Shown here one piece after another: positions 1-5,590 of a stretch of DNA of 10,212 nucleotides. The notes beneath the pieces were generated by a model. The model made no database searches. It was not told the DNA's origin and saw only the letters and a program-made list of their open reading frames with translations. The position numbers were made by a program, and so were the translations under genes. This DNA is from Alphaproteobacteria bacterium (lineage in GTDB: Bacteria > Pseudomonadota > Alphaproteobacteria > Micropepsales > Micropepsaceae). Position 1 is the first letter of the stretch; every line of letters starts with the position of its first letter. The stretch covers positions 199 to 10,410 of the forward strand of contig PKWC01000134.1 of NCBI GenBank assembly GCA_003131925.1, given 5' to 3'.

Positions 1-275
1 AGGACGGGCGCGAGAATTTCGGTGTACCAGCCGCCGCCCGGCTGCAATTCAATGACGGTCATGTCCGGCTTGAGGCCGAAGAATTGCAGGGTCTCGATGG
101 GGTGCCGGTATTGATCGCGCGCCTTGTGCGCAGCCGAACGCCAGTCGCCGTTCACGGCTTTCTGCAGCAGCGCAATGGCGTTGTCGGATGGTTCGGCGGG
201 GTTGGCGCTGGCGACGGAGACGAGGAGTAGGGTGCCAGCCAGCAGGATGAAGGGCTTGCAGATTTGGCGGAACAT
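1..275 (-). CDS. Secreted class I SAM-dependent methyltransferase, COG4798-like (5' part only)
   Basis: The gene runs off the left edge, so only the first 91 residues are visible. The start is ATG at 275-273, with a perfect AGGAGG at 288-283 and a 7-nt spacer. Residues 1-24 form a Sec signal peptide: a basic start, a hydrophobic LLAGTLLLVSV core, then a probable cut after ASA. The mature part contains SAAHKARDQYRHPIETLQFF followed by GLKPDMTVIELQPGGGWYTE. The stretch ending in the PGGGWYTEILAP loop is SAM-binding motif I of the predicted-methyltransferase family COG4798, whose members are commonly exported. The substrate is unknown, and the rest of the Rossmann fold lies outside the window. 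Family assignment is from recalled motif similarity; the start and signal peptide are read directly. Confidence 0.82.
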   Translation of the reverse strand, partial: MFRQICKPFILLAGTLLLVSVASANPAEPSDNAIALLQKAVNGDWRSAAHKARDQYRHPIETLQFFGLKPDMTVIELQPGGGWYTEILAPV

Positions 276-593
276 GGCTCGACCTCCTGACGATGGGCGT
301 TGAAGATTACTTTGCAGAATTTAGCGACGCCATACAGATTCACGAGAAGAAAATGTTGGCAGTAACGTCCCCGATCAAGCCATGGGGAATATGTATCGCG
401 TCGACCGGTTCGTTGCTCCGCCTTGTGGCCAGCGATCAAATTGGCGAGGACGCAATGAGATTGACCTACGTTCCTGCTTAGTTACGCAACGCGCCCGACG
501 GACTGCACCGACGGGTCAGGCGACCAGTCTGCCGGCCGTTTCACGCAAGCCCGGTGGCTTCGGGAGCTGGATGCGGAGAGCGGCGATCCTCTA
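276..593. other. Intergenic region without a supported gene
   Basis: This 318-nt gap lies between two minus-strand genes and should hold the promoter of the methyltransferase gene. Its only recognisable content is the AGGAGG ribosome site next to 275 and one copy of a dispersed repeat (317-411). Short reading frames cross it in several frames, but none has a ribosome site, family resemblance or sensible composition. No clear terminator hairpin is visible after the gene ending at 594. Confidence 0.6.
317..411. repeat. Dispersed intergenic repeat, long variant (copy 1 of 2)
   Basis: This stretch shares ordered blocks with 1134-1203: GAATTT(A/G)GCGACGCCAT at the left, CGTCCCCGATCAA in the middle, and GGAATATGTA followed by GTCGACCGGTTC at the right. 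Copy 1 has about 26 extra bases between the left and middle blocks. Both copies lie upstream of a minus-strand gene for an exported protein, this one 42 nt from the methyltransferase start. The matching blocks are seen directly; that it is a genome-wide repeat is inferred from the divergence pattern and from a vague memory of similar spurious peptides in alphaproteobacterial databases. Confidence 0.65.
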
Positions 594-992
594 CTAACAC
601 CCGTTTTTTGTGCCGACCGTTACCACGCTCGTATCGAACAAATATCCGTCGTTGTCGTCGATGTAGGCGCCCTTGGCGAGTTTGCCGTTTGCCGCGGGCA
701 GGGTGAATACCAATCCGGCGTTGAAACCCCCGCCGTAAGGCTGCGCGATACTCGCGACGAGGCTGCGGCCGATGACTTGGAAATCGCCGTTAGGCAGGTT
801 GCCCAGCGGACCGGTCAGCGAGGCCCCGCCGCTATTCGTCCCGGTCAGCGTCAAACAGTAGCTGCCGTTACTATACTGCGAATGAGATATGGTGAGCGGC
901 CAGTTCCCGTTGTAGCTGGCAGCGACCGCAGTACCGGACATGAGGGCGGTGGACAGGGCGCAAGCCAGGATACCAAGCGCTTTCGCGGACAT
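594..992 (-). CDS. Small secreted protein of unknown function
   Basis: This is a 132-residue protein. I start it at ATG 992-990 because GAGGAG lies 6 nt upstream (1004-999); the ATG nine codons earlier has no comparable site. Residues 1-25 form a signal peptide (MSAKALGILACALSTALMSG, then TAVAAS with a probable cut at AVA/AS). The mature part of about 107 residues is rich in Gly, Asn, Thr and Ser, with alternating polar and hydrophobic residues suggesting beta strands. It contains NWPLTISHSQYSNGSYCLTL, an FQVIG stretch, NAGLVFTLPA, and a C-terminal GTKNGC. Its two mature cysteines (in SYCLT and the last residue) could form a disulfide. I recall similar unnamed exported proteins with an NWP-T-HSQ-SNG-CLTL opening in other soil bacteria but know no function. 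It stands alone, with gaps of more than 300 nt on both sides. Confidence 0.8.
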   Translation of the reverse strand: MSAKALGILACALSTALMSGTAVAASYNGNWPLTISHSQYSNGSYCLTLTGTNSGGASLTGPLGNLPNGDFQVIGRSLVASIAQPYGGGFNAGLVFTLPAANGKLAKGAYIDDNDGYLFDTSVVTVGTKNGC

Positions 993-1133
993 AACGATCT
1001 CCTCGTGAAAAGTGGTCATACCTCTAGGTATTGGACGTATCCTATTCCCACTTTATTCCCGCGTCCTCCGCTGCCGCGTGCCTTGGTGCATCCGGGGAAA
1101 GCGTGGAGGCGCGGTGATAGCGCCAACCCGTAC

Positions 1134-1203
1134 GAATTTGGCGACGCCATGCCGGTACCGTCCCCGATCAACCCTTTGGAATATGTAGCGGGTCGACCGG
1201 TTC
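1134..1203. repeat. Dispersed intergenic repeat, short variant (copy 2 of 2)
   Basis: This matches 317-411 in three ordered blocks (GAATTTGGCGACGCCAT, CGTCCCCGATCAA, then GGAATATGTA...GTCGACCGGTTC) and lacks about 26 bases between the first two. It lies 142 nt upstream of the start of the gene at 594-992 and in the same orientation relative to that gene as copy 1 is to the methyltransferase gene. Confidence 0.65.
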
Positions 1204-1230
1204 CCCGATGTGGCAGCCGACCTCTAATGC

Positions 1231-1431
1231 CGTCATGGCCGGGCTGTTGTCCCGGCCACCCATCAACACGGTGCCGGCCAAGGTTCCCCGCGGCGCCGTC
1301 GGCGCCGTTTAGATGATAAGCGGCAGGAAGCGCGCACGGCGGCTCGTTTCCCGACCTGGTTTTCATGGGTGGCCGGGCAGCCTGCACTCCGGCCGCGCTC
1401 TCGCGCGGACCGGGGTGGCCCGGCCATGACG
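1231..1431. repeat. Paired palindromic (REP/BIME-like) element, 'GHDG' type
   Basis: Two palindromic units face each other. Bases 1231-1244 (CGTCATGGCCGGGC) are the exact reverse complement of 1418-1431, and 1251-1263 (CCCGGCCACCCAT) are the exact reverse complement of 1365-1377. Each unit also folds on itself: GGCCGGG at 1238-1244 with CCCGGCC at 1251-1257 (7-nt loop), and GGCCGGG at 1371-1377 with CCCGGCC at 1419-1425. The GTCATGGCCGGGC...GCCCGGCCATGAC core is a widespread alphaproteobacterial extragenic palindrome whose mistranslation gives PGHDG peptides. About 100 nt of non-palindromic DNA separates the units. Confidence 0.75.
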
Positions 1432-1470
1432 AAGTGTTGGAAAAACGTATCCCGTCGCCGGATTACTATC

Positions 1471-2832
1471 TCACTGCTTCGTGGCGCCGCTGTCGTTGTG
1501 CACGATCAGGCTGGAGACGTTCACCGGCTCGAAATCCCCGAGGATGAGACTTGTGAGGCAGGAAAGATCGCTGTCGTGCCAGCGCGCGTCGGGTGTACCG
1601 ATCAGCCCGCCGCTGTCGCCATTATCCGCGAGAATGATGCCGTAGTTGCGGAACGCCGTGATCATGATCGCCGCCTGCGGGCTCGTGGCTGCGCAAGCGG
1701 GCGTCTGCACCGAGGCTTGCAGACGGTAGATCTCCCCGGCAGGTCCCGTCATCGAGCAGCTGGCGGGCGGGTTCGCCTGCGATATTTCCGACTCGACGGG
1801 AATCGTCCCGCCGCCCTTTTTCGTGCAGGAACCCACGCCGGCCGTCTGCGTCGACGGCCACACCCAGTAGTTCAGCATATGATTCAGCGTGAACCTGATG
1901 GGGTGGCGCACGGTGCCGTTGGGCGCCGAAGGCGTGCCTGTGCCGATCACCTCGTCGGCATTCACCAGCAACGGCGCCACCGGCAGCCCGGCTGCGTCCG
2001 ACGTGCCTTTGCCCTGCGGCGTCAGCGCATTGCCGTTCGTGTTCGGCCACAGCGCGTTGGACGAATCCGTCCATCCCGGATTCACATAAATCCCCTGCCA
2101 CATCTCATAGAGCGCCGGATGGGTCCCCGGGCCGCTGAAGCGATAGATCAGCACATGCCGATCGCCTGTCGATTGGCTCGTGCCTTCCACCGGCGCGTTC
2201 GCCGGGATCGGCCCCGAAGTGAAATAGGACTGGTACACCGTCGTCGTCACAGACACGTCGGGCTGATTATAGGGCACCGAGAACGACGGAATCCCGTTCG
2301 GGAACGGGCTGTTCGAGGTGTTGCCGAAAAAGGGCTTCACTGTCTCCGAAAGATAGCCGGAATAGATCGGCGCCGCCGGCGAGGTATCCACGGGCAACCC
2401 GGTCGTCGCATAGTCCATCCGGTGATGGAAAATCGAATTCGTGGGGAAGATCTTCGCCAGGAATCGGTTTGCGCCTTTGATCGCAAAAGCGATCTGGCGG
2501 CTGGCCTGCGCATTTGTACTGTCGGTCACAATGATGCTCGGGGCATAGGTACCCTGGCCGCCGATCTGAGCTCCGCTGACAGACCCGCTTGCGGCATCGA
2601 TCGACAGGCCTTCCGGCAGTGGCGGGTAGTTATCGGTCGCGTCGACCGAAAAGCTGTATGGCGGCGCCCCGCCCGTGGCAACGATTGTACACCCGGCATA
2701 AGCCGCTCCCTCCTTGCCGCCGGGGCATTTCGTGGTGACGATCTTGAGCGCCGCTGGTTCATCCCGGGCGTATGTACACGGTGCGATCAAGGCCGTGGCC
2801 ATCACGACACCCGCCAGAAGCATTTTCTTCAT
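1471..2832 (-). CDS. Secreted protein with an N-terminal Ig-like domain and a C-terminal beta-rich domain of unknown function
   Basis: This is a 453-residue exported protein. The start chosen is ATG 2832-2830, with GGGAGG at 2846-2841 and an 8-nt spacer, giving a clean signal peptide (MKKMLLAGVVMATALIAPCT, probable cut near YAR). The frame stays open to 2991, but that extension is encoded by an intergenic repeat. Residues about 30-118 resemble a putative Ig (He_PIG/cadherin-like) domain: GGAPPYSFSV, LPEGLSIDAASGSVSG, YAPSIIVTDS. Residues about 128-450 resemble an unnamed secreted-protein family that I recall from actinobacteria and acidobacteria, with PIPANAPVEG, GDRHVLIYRF, an ALYEMWQ stretch, DAAGLPVAPLLVNADEV, HPIRFT, and near the end YGIILADNG and TPDARW (about 397-418). 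Paired cysteines in the mature part fit an extracytoplasmic protein. A role in surface binding or polysaccharide contact is possible but unproven. Confidence 0.85.
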   Translation of the reverse strand: MKKMLLAGVVMATALIAPCTYARDEPAALKIVTTKCPGGKEGAAYAGCTIVATGGAPPYSFSVDATDNYPPLPEGLSIDAASGSVSGAQIGGQGTYAPSIIVTDSTNAQASRQIAFAIKGANRFLAKIFPTNSIFHHRMDYATTGLPVDTSPAAPIYSGYLSETVKPFFGNTSNSPFPNGIPSFSVPYNQPDVSVTTTVYQSYFTSGPIPANAPVEGTSQSTGDRHVLIYRFSGPGTHPALYEMWQGIYVNPGWTDSSNALWPNTNGNALTPQGKGTSDAAGLPVAPLLVNADEVIGTGTPSAPNGTVRHPIRFTLNHMLNYWVWPSTQTAGVGSCTKKGGGTIPVESEISQANPPASCSMTGPAGEIYRLQASVQTPACAATSPQAAIMITAFRNYGIILADNGDSGGLIGTPDARWHDSDLSCLTSLILGDFEPVNVSSLIVHNDSGATKQ

Positions 2833-2881
2833 GCGATGGTCCTCCCGCAGTCCACGAATAGTATCATGTCTGCGGGCAAAA

Positions 2882-2973
2882 GTGACCCTCGATCCTTGGC
2901 ATCGGGTTAAACGAGTCCCAATTTTCTGCGTCGAATGCCCGGTTTCGATCGGGAACGGGGTGACCTCTTCCGC
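2882..2973. repeat. 92-nt direct repeat, copy 1
   Basis: This aligns without gaps to 3519-3610 at an offset of 637 nt, with 11 mismatches by my count (about 88% identity). The longest exact block is CTTGGCATCGGGTTAAACGA plus its flanks. It lies upstream of the minus-strand gene at 1471-2832 and explains why that frame appears to extend to 2991. Just to its right, 3000-3040 contains CGCTTTTGACCCTTTGCGGA, which resembles another common alphaproteobacterial intergenic repeat. Confidence 0.85.
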
Positions 2974-3069
2974 GCAATTCTGTTCACTCACGATCCATGT
3001 TCGCTTTTGACCCTTTGCGGATATTTCGTCCGCTCGTTAAGGTGCTTTCTCTTTGGTCGGCAGCGGGCT

Positions 3070-3459
3070 GTGAACAGAAGGTTGTTCGTTATCGGCGGGG
3101 TGGCAATTGCGGCTGCACCCATTGCAAGGGCCGGGGACGTGGCGTCGGACGCTGGACTTGATCTGATCGGACAGCAGGTAGTCATCATTGCCCGGTGGCC
3201 GGATCGTAATGGCACCAAAATCGTAGTCCAGGACTTCACGGCGGCGGGGGAGCACTTCATTCCCATATTCTCGAATGGGGCGCGCTTCAACGCGGAAGCG
3301 GCTGGCAGCGGCTTCGAGCACGAAGGGGCGGAAATTAATCTGAAGCTGCTCGTGTCAATCCTCCGCGGTGACGAACTGCTTGTCCTCAATCCCGCGTCCA
3401 CGAAGCTGCACTTTCGTAAGTCGGACCTCCAAGCGCTACTCAAGCGTCGCGGGGAGTAG
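3070..3459 (+). CDS. Exported SseB-like N-terminal-domain protein
   Basis: This 129-residue protein starts at GTG 3070, the start that places a compact signal peptide at the N-terminus. The opening NRRLFVIGGVAIAAAPIARA has a twin arginine followed by Leu-Phe, a moderate hydrophobic stretch and an Ala-Arg-Ala end, so Tat export is plausible; Sec is the alternative. The ribosome site is weak (CAGCGGG just upstream). The mature part, residues about 25-125, resembles the SseB N-terminal domain (PF07179): a VVIIARWPD strand, HFIPIFSNGARF where SseB-like proteins have an F-P-F-x-s core, ISLRGDE-type LVSILRGDELLVLNP-S, then a basic helix FRKSDLQALLKRRGE. SseB-domain proteins are normally cytoplasmic, so a signal peptide is unusual. 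It is the only plus-strand gene in the left half and stands alone between two direct repeats. Domain call is recalled similarity, moderate certainty. Confidence 0.72.
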   Translation: MNRRLFVIGGVAIAAAPIARAGDVASDAGLDLIGQQVVIIARWPDRNGTKIVVQDFTAAGEHFIPIFSNGARFNAEAAGSGFEHEGAEINLKLLVSILRGDELLVLNPASTKLHFRKSDLQALLKRRGE

Positions 3460-3865
3460 TCGGATTAACGTCCGAAGACCACCCAAAGCAGACATTCGTT
3501 TCGTGTCGCCCGAATAACGTGGCCCTCGAACCTTGGCATCGGGTTAAACGAGTCTCAACGTTCTGCTTCGAATGCCCGGTTTCGATCGGGAGGGGGTTGC
3601 CCTCTGCCGCACTCCGACTTTGGACGAACTCACGCAATGGAGTGCCGCATGCGCCAACAGCCCACCAGTCTCCCGCTCGATGCAATATTCTATAAGCGGC
3701 AATCGTTTTGGGGATCAGCGAGAATTGGGCTTAGTGTCCCGGGACTTTGTAGGGGCTCCAAAATTTGTTGACGACTGTAGCGGCTTTCCGTGAGCCGTGG
3801 GTAATAATACGGCGACAGGTAATGCATTACCTGTCACGCAATTGCGTAACTCGGCCCGCTGAGTG
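3460..3865. other. Intergenic region between convergent genes
   Basis: This 406-nt gap holds the second copy of the 92-nt repeat (3519-3610) and otherwise nothing I can identify. TCGGATTAACGTCCGA just after the stop at 3459 is a weak 5-bp stem without a T-run. The bases around 3478-3502 (ACCACCCAAAGCAGACATTC) look like a scrap of a further common alphaproteobacterial repeat. Open frames here lack ribosome sites and read partly through the repeat. As the neighbouring genes converge on it, no promoter is required here. Confidence 0.55.
3519..3610. repeat. 92-nt direct repeat, copy 2
   Basis: Same orientation as 2882-2973, ungapped, about 88% identical. The mismatches cluster in the last third, where copy 2 has a GGGAGGGGGTTGCC run. 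The two copies bracket the SseB-like gene. Confidence 0.85.
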
Positions 3866-4324
3866 CTATCTGCAGATGGCGTTTCCGATGCTGCTGGTTG
3901 AGTGGTTCACGACGCAGCCATAGCCAGGCCCATTAAGTGTCTTGCCGATCTTGCCCGAGATGTAATCAATGTCCCATTCACCCATGGCGCCGCTCTGGCA
4001 AAACGCAATTGCCTTCGTGGCGCTCGCAAGCTTGCATTCCGAGACGCGCGTGCCGACAACCTGGATCGATTTCGTGACCTTGATTTTGGTCGCCACTTGC
4101 TGTGCACAACTCTGGTCGGGCCCATACTGCACGAGCTTGGGCCCACCGGCTATATAGGCGATGTCGCCCGCCGGCATTTTGCCGGATTGACAATAGGCCA
4201 ATGCCTGATCGGGCGTCGCCAGGGTAACTTCCCTGATTCCTTTCGCAGCGGCCGGAACTCCGAAGACAGCCATGCCCAGGACGAGCGCGGCCGAAACAAT
4301 GCGAGCTGGATGATGGGCGAACAT
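3866..4324 (-). CDS. Secreted cysteine-rich protein with two internal repeats, unknown function
   Basis: This 152-residue protein starts at ATG 4324-4322, with GGGAG at 4334-4330 and a 5-nt spacer. Residues 1-28 form a signal peptide with a probable cut after PAAAKG or AAA. The mature region is two copies of one motif, at about residues 37-83 and 101-147. Each reads A-(L/I)-A-(Y/F)-CQSG-x-M, then DI-x-YI-x-G, then GP...C. The cysteines fall at 45 and 73 in the first copy and at 109 and 137 in the second, so the spacing is 28 in both and the copy offset is 64. Two further cysteines (97 and 151) follow each unit. Six cysteines in this pattern suggest disulfides in the periplasm or outside the cell. 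I do not recognise the family. It is a single-gene unit, convergent with the SseB-like gene. Confidence 0.83.
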   Translation of the reverse strand: MFAHHPARIVSAALVLGMAVFGVPAAAKGIREVTLATPDQALAYCQSGKMPAGDIAYIAGGPKLVQYGPDQSCAQQVATKIKVTKSIQVVGTRVSECKLASATKAIAFCQSGAMGEWDIDYISGKIGKTLNGPGYGCVVNHSTSSIGNAICR

Positions 4325-4637
4325 GGAAACTCCCTTTTTGTGTCAAGATCGTGCGAAAATATGAGACGACTTTCTCCTCGTGTCTACCAGCTTTTGCGGC
4401 GAGAGCATCCTTCGACCTGCCTGCGCGAAGCTGAAGCTTCGCTTCGGCGAAGGCAGGCAGGCTCAGGATGAGGCCCTCATGGTGAGCTTGTTGAACCATG
4501 TGGGCCGGCCGCCCGAAACACACTTCGACTATTCGGGGGCAGACTCCAATTTACGTGACGTGGTTCGCGCTTGATCCCGGCTGATGCGATGCGTCCAACC
4601 TGCTGCCGGTTCACCCTGCAAGCAGCGAGTTCGGTGC
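4325..4637. other. Intergenic region with a composite palindromic repeat
   Basis: This 313-nt gap separates two minus-strand genes. About 4325-4380 should contain the promoter of the cysteine-rich secreted protein, but I see no convincing -35/-10 pair. 4409-4500 is a composite repeat, described separately. 4501-4637 holds nothing I can identify. Confidence 0.55.
4409..4500. repeat. CTTCGAC...GCTCAGGATGAGG repeat interrupted by a second palindrome
   Basis: The outer element has CCTTCGAC (4409-4416) and GCTCAGGATGAGG (4461-4473) as a split left half, and CCTCATGGTGAGCTTGTTGAACCATG (from about 4475) as the right half. It is the same family as 7406-7459, where the left half is uninterrupted. The break is filled by a strong hairpin: CCTGCCTGC (4416-4424) pairs with GCAGGCAGG (4453-4461), and inside it GCGAAGC (4425-4431) pairs with GCTTCGC (4436-4442) around a TGAA loop. 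The pairings are exact. Confidence 0.75.
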
Positions 4638-5192
4638 CTACTCGAAAGTCGCGCCGCGACGGATCAGCTCCTGCTTTAGCTCTTCCATCGCTTGCCGGCG
4701 CGCGGCGGACGCACGAGCCTTGGCGCTCCTTTCGCCATGGACTGAAACGAAGAATCTGCGGCTGTGCCGTTTGCCGTCCGCATCCTGCCAGTACGCCTCC
4801 CAGAGCAGATGCCGCCTCCTCCCATAGCGCACCGCGTAACGGCCGACGCCGACGATGCCGCTGCCACTGGCACCAGGCCGGGAGCGCTTCTTCCTGCGCC
4901 ACAATACGTAATCGGCACCGGAGGTCGATTTCACCATCTGCGCGTGCCAGGACTTTGCCGCGTTCAGCGCTTTCGTCTTGCCACCGTATTTGCTGTCTGC
5001 AAACGGTTTGTACATGAATTTGCCACGACGCGTGAGGCAGACCTTCCAGCCGGCGGCGGCTTTTGGGCTCTTCTCCTGACGGGAAATGTGCCGGAGACCC
5101 GCCTGCACGCCTGTGTGTGGAGCTTTTTTCGAACTTGTCCGGCTGCGCGCAGCCGGCCGTTTCTTTGATGCTCGGGAGGTTCGCGTGTTCAT
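4638..5192 (-). CDS. DNA-binding protein with two AP2-like domains
   Basis: This 184-residue, strongly basic protein probably binds DNA in the cytoplasm. Residues 1-45 are a Lys/Arg/Ser-rich disordered tail. Residues about 48-88 form a first, divergent AP2-like unit: a three-strand beta part (GWKVCLTRRGKFMYKPF), GGKTKALNAAKSW as the following helix. Residues about 111-168 form a clearer AP2 unit: SGIVGVGRYAV, WEAYWQDADGKRHSRRFFVS, then a helix with GERSAKARASAARRQ. The S-G-I/V-V-G-V opening, W-x-A-x-W/Y strand and K-x-F-S-V/x-YGE-A helix order is the bacterial and phage AP2 pattern (also seen fused to HNH nucleases and integrases). No nuclease or recombinase domain is present. The ATG at 5192-5190 is the best start, though no strong ribosome site precedes it. 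It lies next to the tail cassette but on the opposite strand, so it could be phage-derived or a regulator. Domain call inferred from motif pattern. Confidence 0.78.
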   Translation of the reverse strand: MNTRTSRASKKRPAARSRTSSKKAPHTGVQAGLRHISRQEKSPKAAAGWKVCLTRRGKFMYKPFADSKYGGKTKALNAAKSWHAQMVKSTSGADYVLWRRKKRSRPGASGSGIVGVGRYAVRYGRRRHLLWEAYWQDADGKRHSRRFFVSVHGERSAKARASAARRQAMEELKQELIRRGATFE

Positions 5193-5590
5193 TGTTGCGA
5201 CGGAATTTCGGACGGATATCGGGACATGAGGCGTTCCCTTTCGGAGCGCAGGCGTTGAGGGATGAATAAGCTACTTCCAGGAATGTTCAAGCGGTCGGCG
5301 ACCAGCCGGCTTCCATCCCGGTGTTCGGGAACACTTCCGGTACCACGACCAACGTTCACCCTGTGACACAACAGGCTTTGCTGCCCCGTTGGCTGCCGGG
5401 TCGGTTTGCGGCCAGCGTTGAGAAACAATGGTCCTGCCACCCTATCGTGTGACAATCGAGGATTTTCATTTCGCGTCCCGGTATTTCTCCCCCATCGTGG
5501 GCGACGAGATTCACACATCGTGACTGTTATAGGTTCCTCCTCCGCGCGAAGCGCGGGGGAGGGGGACCGCGAAGCGGTGGAGGGGGCACT
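5193..5590. other. Divergent intergenic region upstream of the AP2 gene and the tail cassette
   Basis: This 398-nt gap separates two divergently read genes, so any promoters for both should lie here. I see no convincing sigma-70 pair. The perfect 14-nt palindrome GTGTTCGGGAACAC at 5321-5334 is a possible operator, though it may be chance. 5536-5583 is a hairpin repeat ending at the first tail gene. No tape-measure or other tail gene is recognisable in any frame. The minus-strand frame across 5189-5518 is arginine-rich and without family resemblance. Confidence 0.55.
5536..5583. repeat. Double-hairpin alphaproteobacterial repeat whose end supplies the ribosome site of the first tail gene
   Basis: CCTCCTCCGCGC (5536-5547) pairs with GCGCGGGGGAGG (5551-5562) around a GAA loop with one mismatch. 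ACCGC (5566-5570) then pairs with GCGGT (5574-5578), again around GAA. The GGAGG directly after the second hairpin (5579-5583) is 7 nt from the TTG start at 5591. The two-hairpin CGCGAAGCG plus GGTGGAGGGGG layout is one I know as a very common intergenic repeat in alphaproteobacterial genomes. Confidence 0.75.

Larger units (their letters stand above)
993..1470. other. Long intergenic region dominated by repeats
   Basis: This 478-nt gap separates two minus-strand secreted-protein genes and holds no supported gene. It contains the GAGGAG site of the downstream gene, a short-variant dispersed repeat (1134-1203) and a paired palindromic element (1231-1431). The open frames across it read as arginine- and proline-rich peptides containing the WPG-PGHDG artefact typical of alphaproteobacterial palindromes, so they are not genes. 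The palindromes could end transcription of the gene ending at 1471, but no T-run follows a stem on the minus strand. Confidence 0.6.

Noticed and set aside
1016..1387. Minus-strand open frame through the 993-1470 gap
   Set aside because: It reads through two repeat families and contains the WPG-PGHDG artefact; no ribosome site.
1369..2910. A 513-codon open frame on the plus strand
   Set aside because: It is antisense to the secreted Ig-domain gene, is extremely arginine-rich, has no recognisable motif and begins inside a palindromic repeat. The minus strand has a proper ribosome site and signal peptide.
2833..2991. N-terminal extension of the Ig-domain gene to an upstream ATG
   Set aside because: The extension is encoded by the 92-nt repeat and would bury a clear signal peptide that has its own GGGAGG site.
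2935..3069. Upstream ATG for the SseB-like gene
   Set aside because: It starts within the 92-nt repeat and another repeat-like stretch; the GTG at 3070 gives a normal export signal.
2882..3610. The SseB-like region as an insertion sequence or composite transposon
   Set aside because: The flanking repeats have no transposase and no terminal inverted repeats, and I see no target duplication.
4638..5192. AP2 protein as an integrase marking a prophage end
   Set aside because: AP2 units occur in some integrases, but no tyrosine or serine recombinase catalytic region is present and I see no tRNA or attachment-site duplication.
5189..5518. Minus-strand open frame upstream of the AP2 gene
   Set aside because: Arginine-rich, no ribosome site, overlaps the AP2 start and the likely promoter region.
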